Shown here: piece after piece, positions 1-9,957 of the stretch
How positions within the stretch are numbered: the stretch's first letter is position 1
Layout: each line of letters begins with the position of its first letter
Origin: WHSW01 sp963821345
Lineage (GTDB): Bacteria > Actinomycetota > Thermoleophilia > Solirubrobacterales > 70-9
Assembly: GCA_963821345.1 (NCBI GenBank)
Contig: CAWGDM010000003.1
Location: 434,001-498,000, forward strand
Direction of reading: 5' to 3'
DNA: 64,000 nucleotides
Position numbers and translations under genes: made by a program
Notes under the pieces: generated by a model
Seen by the model: only the letters and a program-made list of their open reading frames with translations
Database searches by the model: none
Told to the model about the DNA's origin: nothing

Positions 1-1
1 C

Positions 2-2233
<2,232 letters not shown>

Positions 2234-2267
2234 CTGCGCAGGTCCAAGCGCTATACCACCGCGTGAG

Positions 2268-2630
2268 ATGGGCGCGATCACCGACCTCTATGCAGGCGTC
2301 CCGGTCTCCGATCTCGACGCCGGCGTCGATTGGTACACACGGTTCTTCGGGCGACCGCCGGACATGCGCGTCGGGGACGAGGTGCTCTGGGAGGTCGACG
2401 AGCACGCCTGGCTGTTCATCGAGCCGAACGCGGCGCAGGCGGGCGCCGGCCGGATCACACTCGCCGTCGCCGGACTCGACGCCCTCCTCGAAGGGCTCGC
2501 TGCCCAGCGGATCGAGCACGGGCCGATCGAGACCTACTCGAACGGCGTTCGCCACGTGACCGTCCCCGACCCGGATGGAAACGCGATCGCGTTCGCGGAG
2601 CCCCCCGAGGCCGCGACCGCGGGTACGTAG
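2268..2630 (+). CDS. VOC (glyoxalase/bleomycin-resistance fold) family protein
   Basis: A 120-residue single-domain protein of the vicinal oxygen chelate fold. The N-terminus (LYAGVPVSDLDAGVDWYTRF) and the end (VTVPDPDGNAIAFAEPP) are the typical first and last strands of a VOC module. Family members are metal-dependent lyases, dioxygenases or binding proteins; the substrate cannot be told from sequence. ATG at 2268 is chosen because the fold begins right after it. It follows uvrA by 34 bases and may be co-transcribed. Confidence 0.8.
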   Translation: MGAITDLYAGVPVSDLDAGVDWYTRFFGRPPDMRVGDEVLWEVDEHAWLFIEPNAAQAGAGRITLAVAGLDALLEGLAAQRIEHGPIETYSNGVRHVTVPDPDGNAIAFAEPPEAATAGT

Positions 2631-2633
2631 ATT
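2628..2633 (+). promoter_or_regulatory. -10-like hexamer TAGATT, 6 nt before ATG 2640
   Basis: TAGATT lies six bases before the ATG at 2640 and overlaps the stop codon of the upstream VOC gene. The spacing fits a leaderless transcript. No clear -35 box was seen. Confidence 0.5.
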
Positions 2634-2639
2634 GTGCCG

Positions 2640-3302
2640 ATGGCCGCGGCCCCGAGCTACCGGATGATCTCGATCGGCGAGGCGCCGACGGTGGCGATCG
2701 GCGGCGGTGAGCTCGACTGGGTCCCCGTGCGGCGCCAGCTCGGCGTCGGGGCCTTTGGCGTCAACGCCTACCGCGCTGCGAGTGCCGGAGACCAGGTGAT
2801 CGAAGACCACGTCGAGAGCCCGGGCCAGGAGGAGCTGTACGTCGTGCTCGCCGGGCGGATGACGCTGACCGTGGGCGAGGAGGAGGTTGACTGCCGCCGG
2901 GGTGCTGCGGCCTTTCTGCCCGATCCGACGGTCCGACGGAGCGGCAAGGCGACCGAGGACGGGACGATCGTGCTCGCCGTCGGCGGCTGGCGCGACCGGC
3001 CCTACCACCCGCTTCCATGGGAGCCGATCTACCTCGCCGCTGAGCCGATGGCGCGCGGCGACTGGGCAGCGGCCGTGGCGATCCTCGAGAACGAAGCGGA
3101 TGAGCACCGCGAGAGCCCCTTCGTTCGCTACCGGCTCGGCTGCTGCTTGGCGCAGGCCGGCGAGCACGACGCCGCCATGCGCGAGATCACGGCGGCGCTC
3201 GAGGCAAACCCCGCCCTGCGTGAACGTACGGCGAGCGACGAGCTTCTTTCGCCACTCCGCGACCGCGACGACTGGCCCTTACGTGATCCGCTGAGCGGCT
3301 AG
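2640..3302 (+). CDS. Cupin-domain protein with C-terminal TPR-like helices
   Basis: About 220 residues. Residues ~30-115 form a cupin barrel (HVESPGQEELYVVLAGRMTL, then GAAAFLPDPTVRR), a small-molecule or metal-binding fold. The C-terminal ~90 residues look like TPR helices (DWAAAVAILENEADEH, FVRYRLGCCLAQAGEHDAA). The combination suggests a binding or sensor protein rather than a clear enzyme; no substrate can be named. A GTG at 2634 is an alternative start, but the TAGATT hexamer six bases before the ATG favours 2640. The stop codon overlaps that of the convergent gene ending at 3299. Confidence 0.78.
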   Translation: MAAAPSYRMISIGEAPTVAIGGGELDWVPVRRQLGVGAFGVNAYRAASAGDQVIEDHVESPGQEELYVVLAGRMTLTVGEEEVDCRRGAAAFLPDPTVRRSGKATEDGTIVLAVGGWRDRPYHPLPWEPIYLAAEPMARGDWAAAVAILENEADEHRESPFVRYRLGCCLAQAGEHDAAMREITAALEANPALRERTASDELLSPLRDRDDWPLRDPLSG

Positions 3303-3655
3303 GAGGTCGGCTCGCGGTCGCGCGGGTGCATATCGACCACCGAGGGGTCGAACCGGGATTCCTTGGGCAGGTCGAGCGGCCTCGGGGTGAGCATCCGCGA
3401 GCGCTCGGCGGCCATCGCCTCGACCATGTCCTCGAGCGCCCGCAGGCGCGCCTCGCGGTGCGAGGCGCCGCCGGCGATCAGGGTGCGGACCCGCTGCAGC
3501 TCGGCGAGCTTCTCGTCGAGTTCGGCGAGCTTGCGCTCCACCCGCGCCTCGCGTTCGGCCTCGGCGCTCGCCACGGCGCGGACCAGGCCGACGAGCTCAC
3601 GGCTGAGGCGGCCGGGGGTGGCGGAGGCGGCGTCGTCGGGGGGAAGCGGAGGCAC
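3299..3655 (-). CDS. Small coiled-coil protein, unknown function
   Basis: An open frame of 118 residues from GTG 3655. The central part (EAEREARVERKLAELDEKLA and onward) is a long charged heptad-like helix of the kind seen in coiled-coil adaptor proteins. The C-terminus is short and charged (HPRDREPTS). No enzyme motif is visible. The frame continues further upstream, but that extension has shadow-type composition and overlaps the acyltransferase, so it was not used. No good ribosome binding site was found. Confidence 0.5.
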   Translation of the reverse strand: MPPLPPDDAASATPGRLSRELVGLVRAVASAEAEREARVERKLAELDEKLAELQRVRTLIAGGASHREARLRALEDMVEAMAAERSRMLTPRPLDLPKESRFDPSVVDMHPRDREPTS

Positions 3656-3730
3656 GCAAGGTTGTTCGACCCGGGCGCCCGGCGTCCTGCCGAACCGCTG
3701 CAGTGACCCGTGTGGCAAGGTGACGGCGGT

Positions 3731-4330
3731 ATGGGCGAGCGCGCGGCCTGGCGAACCTGGTGGATCAAGCGACGCTGGTATGAGCGCAATCGGCGCCTGC
3801 GCCGGCGCTGGCGAATCAATCGCCACATGGCCCGCGCCGGCGCCTTCATCCGCTACCCGGTCGAGGGCGAGGTCCTGGAGGCGCTCGACTCGGGCCGGCT
3901 GCGGATCGGCAATTCGACCCTGCTCGAGCCGGGCTGCTGGCTGACGCTTGGCCCCGAGGCCGAGATCGAGATCGGCGAGGGCTGCTTCCTGAACCGGGGC
4001 ACGATGCTGGCGGCGGTCGAACGGATCGAGATCGGCGACCACGTGATGTTCGCCAACGGCTGCTTCGTCGGCGATTCCGACCACCGCTACGACGACCCGG
4101 ACAAGCCGATCACCTGGCAGGGCTTCGTTCCCCGCGGGCCGGTGCGGATCGGCGACAACGTCTGGTTCGGGGTCAACTGCGTGGTCACCGGCGGGGTCGA
4201 GATCGGGGACCGGGCGGTGATCGGCGCCAATTCCGTCGTCACCCACGACATTCCGGCGGGGACGATCGCCGCCGGGGCCCCGGCGAAGGTGATCCGCCAG
4301 ATCGAGTTCAAGCCGTCCGCCGGCGGGTAG
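3731..4330 (+). CDS. Hexapeptide-repeat acyltransferase (maltose O-acetyltransferase/WbbJ-like)
   Basis: A 199-residue left-handed beta-helix acyltransferase. Repeated [LIV]G-x4 turns are visible (LRIGNSTLLEPG, IEIGEGCFLNRG, IEIGDHVMFANGC, VRIGDNVWFGVNC, VEIGDRAVIGANS), and the end VTHDIPAGTIAAGAPAKVIR is typical of the family. It likely moves an acetyl group from acetyl-CoA to a sugar or glycan. The first ~45 residues are strongly basic (WWIKRRWYERNRRLRRRWR) and could bind membrane or nucleic acid. ATG 3731 has AAGGTGA about seven bases upstream and is preferred over GTG 3710. Confidence 0.85.
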   Translation: MGERAAWRTWWIKRRWYERNRRLRRRWRINRHMARAGAFIRYPVEGEVLEALDSGRLRIGNSTLLEPGCWLTLGPEAEIEIGEGCFLNRGTMLAAVERIEIGDHVMFANGCFVGDSDHRYDDPDKPITWQGFVPRGPVRIGDNVWFGVNCVVTGGVEIGDRAVIGANSVVTHDIPAGTIAAGAPAKVIRQIEFKPSAGG

Positions 4331-4333
4331 CCT
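4328..4333 (+). promoter_or_regulatory. -10-like hexamer TAGCCT, 7 nt before GTG 4341
   Basis: The hexamer shares its TAG with the stop codon of the acyltransferase gene and sits seven bases before the next start codon, which fits leaderless transcription. Confidence 0.5.
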
Positions 4334-4340
4334 CGCCCAG

Positions 4341-4874
4341 GTGCGGCGCGCGTTGCTCCTGATCGGTGTCCTCGCGATCCCGCCTGCCGGCTGCGGCGGC
4401 GGCGGCGAGACGACCGCGCCCGCAACGGTGACCGTGCGCACGGGGTCGACCACGACTGAGACCGCGCAAGCGCCGGCGGCCACGACAACGTCGACCCAGT
4501 CCAGCGAGGGCGGCGGCGACGGCGAGGCCACGCCGCAGCCAGGCAGCGGCTCCGGCGCCCCCAACGCGGTGGCCGCCGCGACGGCGGTGCTGACCGCGGA
4601 TGGGACCGCCGAGCAGGCGTGCGGCACATACGTCACCGAGACGTACATCCGCGCCTCCTACGGCGGCGAGGCGAACTGCATCGCCGAGCGCGAGCACGCC
4701 GACCTCGCCGGCGCGATCGCCGCGGCGCCCGGTACCGACGAGGACGCGACCCGGATCACCGTCACGCCGAGCGGCGGCCCCTACGACGGCGCCAAGGTCA
4801 CGGTGAACCTGGTCGTCGAGGACGGCGGTTACCGGGTTGACGCGATCAAGGCACACGTGCCGGCGGGTCCATGA
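4341..4874 (+). CDS. Predicted lipoprotein, unknown function
   Basis: 177 residues with a lipoprotein signal: basic start, hydrophobic stretch (ALLLIGVLAIPP) and lipobox PAGC at about residue 18, so it should be anchored to the outer face of the membrane. A Thr/Ala/Gly-rich linker (~residues 20-75) precedes a small domain with two cysteines (ACGTYV, ANCIAERE). The C-terminal sheet-like part (AKVTVNLVVEDGGYRVD) resembles small extracellular domains that pack against other proteins. GTG start. ATGA overlap with the downstream gene suggests coupled translation. Confidence 0.75.
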   Translation: MRRALLLIGVLAIPPAGCGGGGETTAPATVTVRTGSTTTETAQAPAATTTSTQSSEGGGDGEATPQPGSGSGAPNAVAAATAVLTADGTAEQACGTYVTETYIRASYGGEANCIAEREHADLAGAIAAAPGTDEDATRITVTPSGGPYDGAKVTVNLVVEDGGYRVDAIKAHVPAGP

Positions 4875-5752
4875 CCTACTCGCTCGTCGCCCGCGATCCC
4901 GACACCGGCGAGCTCGGAGTCGCGGTGCAGTCGCACTGGTTCTCGGTCGGCTCGATCGTCACCTGGGCGCGGCCGGGCGTCGGCGCGGTCGCCACGCAGT
5001 CGATCGCCGAGCCCGCCTATGGACCGCGGTTGCTCGAGCGCCTGGCGGCCGGCGAGCGGCCCGCGGCGGCGCTGGCCGCCGAGCTGGCCGAGGACGCGCC
5101 CTCGCGCTTCCGCCAGGTCGCGGTGGTCGACGGGGTGGGGGAGACCGCGGTTCACACCGGGCCCGGCTGCATCGCCCACGCCGGGGACGTTGGCGGCGAA
5201 GGCTTCAGCGCCCAGGCGAACATGATGCGCTCGCCCGAGGTCTGGCCGGCGATGGCGGCCGCGTACGAGCGGGCGCGGGGTCCGCTCGAGCGGCGGCTGC
5301 TGGCCGCACTCGAGGCCGGTGAGGCCGTCGGCGGCGACCTTCGCGGGCGCCAGTCGGCCGCGATCCTGGTCGTCGCGGCCGAGGGCGAGCCCTGGAGCTC
5401 GAAGCTCGACCTGCGGGTCGAGGACTCGCCCGAGCCGTTGGTCGAGCTCTCCCGGCTGGTCGACCTCCACGATGCCTACGCGCTCGCCGATCGGGCCGAC
5501 GAGCTCGCCGGCCGCGGCGAGCACGCCGATGCGGCGCGCCTGTACGCGGACGCGGCGGCGGCGGCGCCGGGCAGCGTCGAGCTCGGCTTCTGGGCCGGCC
5601 TAGGGATCGCGGCCTCCGGCGACGTCGACGCGGGCGCCCAACGGGTCGCGGCGGCGATCGCCGCCGACCCGGCCTGGGGCGAGCTGCTGGCGCGTCTTGA
5701 GCCGGAGATCGCGCCGTCGGCGGCGACGGTGCGCGCCCGGCTCGACCGCTAG
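4871..5752 (+). CDS. DUF1028 family protein (Ntn-hydrolase-like) with TPR-like tail
   Basis: 293 residues. The N-terminus (TYSLVARDPDTGELGVAVQS, then PGVGAVATQSIA and PAYGPRLLERL) is characteristic of DUF1028, a family related to Ntn hydrolases such as the proteasome beta fold. Residues ~195-290 form helical repeats (YALADRADELAGRGEHADAA), as in many DUF1028 proteins. The biochemical role is not established. It starts by ATGA overlap with the lipoprotein gene and ends tail-to-tail with the YjbQ-like gene, sharing four bases. Confidence 0.88.
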   Translation: MTYSLVARDPDTGELGVAVQSHWFSVGSIVTWARPGVGAVATQSIAEPAYGPRLLERLAAGERPAAALAAELAEDAPSRFRQVAVVDGVGETAVHTGPGCIAHAGDVGGEGFSAQANMMRSPEVWPAMAAAYERARGPLERRLLAALEAGEAVGGDLRGRQSAAILVVAAEGEPWSSKLDLRVEDSPEPLVELSRLVDLHDAYALADRADELAGRGEHADAARLYADAAAAAPGSVELGFWAGLGIAASGDVDAGAQRVAAAIAADPAWGELLARLEPEIAPSAATVRARLDR

Positions 5753-6165
5753 TCGATCACCTGGAAAACGACCGAGCGCTCTCGCGGGCGGTCGTCGAAG
5801 TCGATCAGGACGAGCTGCTGCCACGTGCCGAGCGCCGGGCGGCCATTGCTCACCGGGACCACCTCCGAGGAGCCGACGATCGACGCCCGCTGGTGGGCGT
5901 GGGAGTTGGAGTCGTGGTTGAGGCGGTTGTGCTCGTAGTCGCCGTGCTCTGGGATCAGGCGCTCGAGCGCCGCCCGCAGGTCGTGGACGCCGCCCGGCTC
6001 GTACTCCATCGTCGTCACCGCGGCGGTCGAGCCGCGGACGAAGGCGCTCGCCTGGCCCTCGGTGACCCCGCTGGCGGCGATCGCCTCGTGCAGCGCGGCG
6101 GTCAGGTCGAGGATGTCGGCGTCGCCCCGGGTCGAGACCCGGACCTCGGTCGTGTGGACGCTCAC
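5749..6165 (-). CDS. YjbQ/UPF0047 family protein
   Basis: 138 residues matching the YjbQ family in length and in its signature blocks: an early SGVTEGQASAFVRGSTAA, the acidic/His block NRLNHDSNSHAHQRA, and the end LGTWQQLVLIDFDDRPRER. E. coli YjbQ has weak thiamin-phosphate synthase activity in suppression tests, but the natural role is unclear. GTG 6165 is supported by TAGGGT six bases upstream. Confidence 0.92.
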   Translation of the reverse strand: MSVHTTEVRVSTRGDADILDLTAALHEAIAASGVTEGQASAFVRGSTAAVTTMEYEPGGVHDLRAALERLIPEHGDYEHNRLNHDSNSHAHQRASIVGSSEVVPVSNGRPALGTWQQLVLIDFDDRPRERSVVFQVID

Positions 6166-6171
6166 CGCACG

Positions 6172-6177
6172 ACCCTA
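6172..6177 (-). promoter_or_regulatory. -10-like hexamer TAGGGT, 6 nt before GTG 6165
   Basis: Minus-strand TAGGGT, six bases before the YjbQ-like start codon. It lies immediately beyond the terminator-like hairpin of the upstream gene. Confidence 0.5.
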
Positions 6178-6183
6178 CAAAGA

Positions 6184-6213
6184 CGCGGACCGGGCGACAG
6201 GGCCCGGTCCGCG
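6184..6213 (-). terminator. Strong hairpin after the DUF378 gene
   Basis: A perfect 11-bp GC-rich stem (6184-6194 with 6203-6213) and 8-base loop. On the minus strand it is followed by a short T-rich tail (GTCTTTG). It sits between the DUF378 stop and the YjbQ-like promoter, as expected for a transcription terminator. Confidence 0.65.
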
Positions 6214-6236
6214 CTTTCCCACCTGTACGAGTTGCG

Positions 6237-6467
6237 TCAGACGCTGGTCGGGTGCGCCCCGTGGCCGAGATGGAACGAGTCCATCAGCCTCGGGATCCAG
6301 ACCAGGGCCGAGACGCCGAACAGCACGTAGATGACGTCCGTGACGGTCCCGGTGCCGAACACCTCGGTGATCACGTTGGTGTCGAACAGCGACACGACGG
6401 CCCAATTGAGCGCGCCGATGATCATCAGCAACAGAGCCAGCGGCTCGAATCTCTTGACCATCTCCAT
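6237..6467 (-). CDS. DUF378 small membrane protein
   Basis: A 76-residue protein with two predicted membrane helices: LALLLMIIGALNWAVVSLF near the start and VIYVLFGVSALVWIP later. The ALNWAVVSLFDTNVI pattern is that of DUF378 (YuzA-like) proteins of unknown function. ATG 6467 is chosen because GAGGTGG lies about five bases upstream; a longer frame from 6509 would put a non-conserved extension ahead of it. The 92 bases between this gene and panB (6468-6559) hold only its leader and the panB 3' flank. Confidence 0.85.
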   Translation of the reverse strand: MEMVKRFEPLALLLMIIGALNWAVVSLFDTNVITEVFGTGTVTDVIYVLFGVSALVWIPRLMDSFHLGHGAHPTSV

Positions 6468-6559
6468 TTGCGCCACCTCGCTTTCTGCGAAGCTCACCCG
6501 CACTCCCATAAGTGCGGATAGTTACGAGGATTTACACCATCCGGAGGCCCCGGTTACCG

Positions 6560-7474
6560 CTAGATCTCGGTCGCCGACCAATCCCCGCCGAACGCCGAAT
6601 CGCCGGCGCGGCTCTCGTGGTCGAGGTAGCGCCGGAACGCATGCAGCTCCTCGGCGTCGATCGAGTAGACATGCTCGGGGCCCGGGAACGAGCGCTCGCG
6701 GACCTCGGACGTGTAGTCCGACACCGCGCGCACCATCTCCTCGCGCAGCTCGGCGTAGGCCTTGACGAACTTCGCCCGGTGGCCGCCGTAGATCCCGAGC
6801 AGGTCGTGCCAGACCAGCACCTGGCCGTCGGTGGCCGGGCCGGCGCCGATCCCGATCACCGGGATCGCGAGCTTCGGCACCAGGACCTCGCTGAGCTCCG
6901 CAGGGATGGCCTCGAAGACGATCGCGAAGCAGCCCACGGCCTGCAGGGCGAACGCCTCCTCGGCGATCTTCACCGCCTGGTCGGCGGTCTTGCCCTGGGT
7001 TTTGAAGCCGCCGAGCGCGGTCGCCGTCTGCGGCGTCAGGCCGACGTGCCCCATCACCGGGATCCCGGCGCGGACGATCGCCCGCGCACGCTCGACCGAG
7101 GCCCCGCCGCGCTCGAGCTTGACCACGTCGCAACCGGCCTCCTTGACGTACCGCATCGCGGTCGAGACCGCCTGCTCGTTGGAGAGCTCGTAGGAGCCGA
7201 ACGGCAGGTCGCCGACGAGCATCGGCGCCTTCAGCCCGCGCCGGACGGCCTTCGTCAGCACGAGCATCTCGTCGACGCTGACCGGGGTGGTGGACGGGTG
7301 ACCGAGCACGGTCATCGCCGCCGTGTCGCCGACCAGGACGAGGTCGACGCCGGCCGTCTCGGCGATCTCGGCGGAGGGGAAGTCGTAGGCGGTCACCATC
7401 ACGATCGGCTCCGCGTTCAGCTTCATCTCGGCCAGCCGCGGCAGGGTGACCGGGGCCCGCTCCGGCGCGCTCAC
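6560..7474 (-). CDS. panB: PanB, 3-methyl-2-oxobutanoate hydroxymethyltransferase
   Basis: Makes ketopantoate from alpha-ketoisovalerate and methylene-tetrahydrofolate, the first committed step to pantothenate and CoA. 304 residues. Visible motifs: VMVTAYDFPSAEIAETAGVD, LVGDTAAMTVLGH (Mg-binding Asp), VGDLPFGSY, VKLERGG, the MGHVGLTPQ block, and VIGIGAGPATDGQVLVWHD. The C-terminal ~30 residues extend a little past the usual end. Last gene of a four-gene minus-strand operon; its GTG start overlaps the panD stop in a GTGA. Confidence 0.97.
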   Translation of the reverse strand: MSAPERAPVTLPRLAEMKLNAEPIVMVTAYDFPSAEIAETAGVDLVLVGDTAAMTVLGHPSTTPVSVDEMLVLTKAVRRGLKAPMLVGDLPFGSYELSNEQAVSTAMRYVKEAGCDVVKLERGGASVERARAIVRAGIPVMGHVGLTPQTATALGGFKTQGKTADQAVKIAEEAFALQAVGCFAIVFEAIPAELSEVLVPKLAIPVIGIGAGPATDGQVLVWHDLLGIYGGHRAKFVKAYAELREEMVRAVSDYTSEVRERSFPGPEHVYSIDAEELHAFRRYLDHESRAGDSAFGGDWSATEI

Positions 7475-7878
7475 AGCCCGGCCTCCGAGGCCAGGGTCGA
7501 GTCGAGCAAGACCTCGGGGTGCGAGTCGACCAGCGCCACCCGGTTGCGCTCATCGACGTGCACGACGACCGGGGAGTAGGCCTCCAGGTCGCGCTCATCG
7601 TAGGCGCCGAACGAGGCGACGATCACCTTGTCACCCTCGTTGACCAGTAGCGCCGCGGCGCCGTTGACCTTGATCTCATGCTCTCCGGGCTCGCCCTCGA
7701 TCGCGTAGGTGACGAACCGGGCGCCGTTGTCGATGTCCCAGACGTGGACCTGCTCGTTGACCAGCAGGTCGGCCTGGGCCATCAGCTCCGGGCCGATCGT
7801 GATCGAGCCGCCGGAGTCCGGGTCGCACCCGGTCACCGTCGCCCGGTGGATCTTCGATTTCAGCATCTGCCTGTTCAT
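7471..7878 (-). CDS. panD: PanD, aspartate 1-decarboxylase proenzyme
   Basis: Pyruvoyl enzyme that converts aspartate to beta-alanine, the second half of pantothenate. 135 residues. The start at 7878 gives MNRQMLKSKIHRATVTG and puts the self-cleavage pair Gly24-Ser25 (SGGSITIG) at the same position as in the E. coli enzyme, which supports this start over the ATG at 7866. GAGAGG lies just upstream. The core VNEQVHVWDIDNGARF is conserved. It sits 8 bases after panC and overlaps panB by four bases. Confidence 0.96.
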   Translation of the reverse strand: MNRQMLKSKIHRATVTGCDPDSGGSITIGPELMAQADLLVNEQVHVWDIDNGARFVTYAIEGEPGEHEIKVNGAAALLVNEGDKVIVASFGAYDERDLEAYSPVVVHVDERNRVALVDSHPEVLLDSTLASEAGL

Positions 7879-7886
7879 CGTTCCTC

Positions 7887-8771
7887 TCAGTCGGCCGGCG
7901 GCGTCGAGCCGCCGGGTCCCCCGATCACCACGTTGTCGATCAGCCGCGCCGGGCCGACCCGCGCGGCGACGGCGACCAGCACCGGGCGCCCGTTGAAGCT
8001 GGTCACCCGAGTCAGATCCTCGGCATCGCGTGCCTCGACGTACTCGGGCTCGATCCCGGCCGCGTCGAGCTGGGCGCGGACGGCGCCGAGCACGGCGTCG
8101 GCGCTGGTCTCGCCGGCGGCGACCGCCGCCTCGCCGGCCTTCAGGCCGCGGCTCAGAGCCGCCGCCCGCTGCCGCTCGTCCGGGTCGAGGTAGGCGTTGC
8201 GCGAGCTCAGCGCGAGTCCGTCGGCGTCGCGGACGGTGGGCACGACCACGATCTCGACCGGGAAGTCGAGATCGCGGGCCATCCGCCGGATGACGATCGC
8301 CTGCTGGGCGTCCTTCTGGCCGAAGAACGCGATCTGTGGCCCAACCGCATTGAAGAGCTTGGCGACCACCGTGGTGACGCCGCTGAAGTGGGCGGTTCCG
8401 CGGCGGCCGGGGTCGCCGTCGAGCACCTCGGCCAGCCGGCCCGTGACCTCGACGGAGGTCGCGAAGCCGGCGGGATAGACCTCGTCGGCACCCGGGGCGT
8501 AGACGAGGTCGACGCCGGAGGCCTCGGCGAGCGTCAGGTCGCGCCGCTCGTCGCGCGGGTAGGCGTCGAGGTCCTCGCCGGGGCCGAACTGGGCCGGGTT
8601 CACGAACAGCGACATCACCACCACCTCGCAGCGTTCGCGGGCGGCCGCCAGCAGCGCCAGATGCCCTTCGTGCAGGGCCCCCATGGTTGGCACGAGGCCG
8701 ATCGAGCGGCCGCGATCGCGGTCGGGCGCGAGCGCCGCGCGCAGCTCGGCAACGGTTCGAACCAGTCTCAT
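7887..8771 (-). CDS. panC: PanC, pantothenate synthetase
   Basis: ATP-dependent ligase that joins pantoate and beta-alanine. 294 residues of the HIGH-type nucleotidyltransferase superfamily: VPTMGALHEGHLAL (HxGH), SLFVNPAQFGPGEDLDAYPR, FGQKDAQQ, and the second signature LSSRNAYL (KMSKS equivalent). Its start overlaps the stop of the upstream DUF2520 gene in an ATGA, so the two are translationally coupled. Cytoplasmic. Confidence 0.97.
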   Translation of the reverse strand: MRLVRTVAELRAALAPDRDRGRSIGLVPTMGALHEGHLALLAAARERCEVVVMSLFVNPAQFGPGEDLDAYPRDERRDLTLAEASGVDLVYAPGADEVYPAGFATSVEVTGRLAEVLDGDPGRRGTAHFSGVTTVVAKLFNAVGPQIAFFGQKDAQQAIVIRRMARDLDFPVEIVVVPTVRDADGLALSSRNAYLDPDERQRAAALSRGLKAGEAAVAAGETSADAVLGAVRAQLDAAGIEPEYVEARDAEDLTRVTSFNGRPVLVAVAARVGPARLIDNVVIGGPGGSTPPAD

Positions 8772-9568
8772 CGACCGTCCTCCCGGGCGAGTGAGCGGGT
8801 GCGCTCGGCGAGCGCCTCATAGAGCCCGACCAGATCCGGCGCGGTCTCGCGCAGGGCCTCGACGTGGCGAGCGACGGTCGCGTCGTCACCGCGGGCGATC
8901 GGGCCCGTCAGCGCCTCGGCGCCGCGCTCCGACCAGTTGGCGGCGGTGCGCAGGACCAGGGGCGAAAGCAGCTCGCGGGCGTCCTCGACCCCGGCGGCCC
9001 CGAGCAGCGCGCTGGCCGACTCCTCAAGCGCGACGAGGAAGTTGGAGGCGATGCAGGCGGCGGCGTGGTAGGCCGCGCGGTGCTCGTCGGCGACCTCGAA
9101 CGGCCGCATCCCCAGCCGCTCGGTCAGTGTCCGGGCGAACTCCAGGGCCTGGGGGGTCGAGCCGGCGATCGCGGCCGGGCAACCGGTGAAGTCGGTCGAT
9201 CGGTCCGGGACGGTTTGCAACGGGTGCAGCGAGAAGGGGACGGCGCCCGCCGCGACCAGGGGTCCCAACACGTCGAGGGTCGACGCCCCGCTCGCGTGGC
9301 CGGCGAAGCGCGGCGCCGCACCGCGGGCAACCAGCTCCGCGGCGGCTTCGGTGATCGCCTGATCGGGGACGCAGAGAAGCACAGCCTCGGCGTCGGCGAT
9401 CGGACCGAGCTGATCGCGCCCGGCGAGCGTCGCCGCGAGCCCGGCGCGCTCGGCGGCGGCGGCGATCGAGCCGCCGACACGCCCCGCGCCCACCACGGCG
9501 AGCGCCGGAAGGGCGGCGTGGTGCGCGATCGCGCTTGGAGTCGGGTCTTCCCGTTCCAGTTCCCGCAT
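8768..9568 (-). CDS. Rossmann-fold DUF2520 protein; candidate ketopantoate reductase
   Basis: 266 residues. The N-terminus carries a dinucleotide-binding motif ALAVVGAGRVGGSIA and the following LAGRD...LLCVPD, as in NADP-dependent 6-phosphogluconate/ketopantoate reductase-like enzymes. The second half is the helical DUF2520 domain (FSLHPLQTVPD, FEVADEHRAAYHAAACIASN). It heads the panC-panD-panB operon, overlapping panC by ATGA. The same DUF2520-panC-panD order occurs in mycobacteria. The pathway needs a ketopantoate reductase and no panE is in the window, so this role is a reasonable guess but not shown. ATG 9568 is the best start seen, although its ribosome site is poor. Confidence 0.85.
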   Translation of the reverse strand: MRELEREDPTPSAIAHHAALPALAVVGAGRVGGSIAAAAERAGLAATLAGRDQLGPIADAEAVLLCVPDQAITEAAAELVARGAAPRFAGHASGASTLDVLGPLVAAGAVPFSLHPLQTVPDRSTDFTGCPAAIAGSTPQALEFARTLTERLGMRPFEVADEHRAAYHAAACIASNFLVALEESASALLGAAGVEDARELLSPLVLRTAANWSERGAEALTGPIARGDDATVARHVEALRETAPDLVGLYEALAERTRSLAREDGR

Positions 9569-9681
9569 TCGGAGATACCAGACGGCGTCTGAGTCTTTTT
9601 TTGGGGGTTGTGCCGGTCGATTCCGGCTCGTCCACGCCCCAACGTGCGGGGTCGCAGCGCGAGCCGAATGGTAGCGGCGGA

Positions 9682-9687
9682 TACGAT
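9682..9687 (+). promoter_or_regulatory. -10-like hexamer TACGAT, 6 nt before GTG 9694
   Basis: TACGAT followed by six bases and the FmdB start codon; consistent with leaderless transcription of the FmdB-UDG-tsaE unit. Confidence 0.5.
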
Positions 9688-9693
9688 CGGAAC

Positions 9694-9957
9694 GTGCCGA
9701 TCTACGAGTTCCGCTGCGGTGAATGCGGGGAGCGCTTCGAGGCGCTGGTCGCGGTCGGCACCGAGACCGCCGAGTGCGCCGCCTGTGGCGCGGCGGCCGC
9801 CGAGCGCGTGCTCTCGGCCCAGGCGCCGCCGTTCGGGCTGGTGAAGACACCGGGCTCGGCTCGCGCCCAGGAGACCCGCAACAAGCAGCTCCGCGAACGG
9901 ACCAAGGCGGACTTCACGGCACGCCGCAGGCGAGCCCGCGGGGGAGGGGGCGGATGA
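9694..9957 (+). CDS. FmdB-type zinc-ribbon protein
   Basis: 87 residues. The N-terminus PIYEFRCGECGERFEALV with a later CAACG pair is the FmdB/CxxC_CxxC regulatory zinc-ribbon signature. The C-terminal ~35 residues are basic (RNKQLRERTKADFTARRRRAR) and end in a Gly run. Such proteins are presumed regulators, but function is undefined. GTG start; ATGA overlap couples it to the DNA glycosylase gene. Confidence 0.9.
   Translation: MPIYEFRCGECGERFEALVAVGTETAECAACGAAAAERVLSAQAPPFGLVKTPGSARAQETRNKQLRERTKADFTARRRRARGGGGG

Noticed and set aside
3656..4648. N-terminal extension of the coiled-coil gene on the minus strand
   Set aside because: Overlaps the acyltransferase and lipoprotein genes fully, with Pro/Arg/Ala shadow composition and no motif; only the 3' coiled-coil part was kept.
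9579..9599. CAGACGGCGTCTG palindrome followed by a T run, terminator-like
   Set aside because: It lies between two divergent genes with nothing transcribed into it on the plus strand, and the loop would be too short for the full palindrome to fold.
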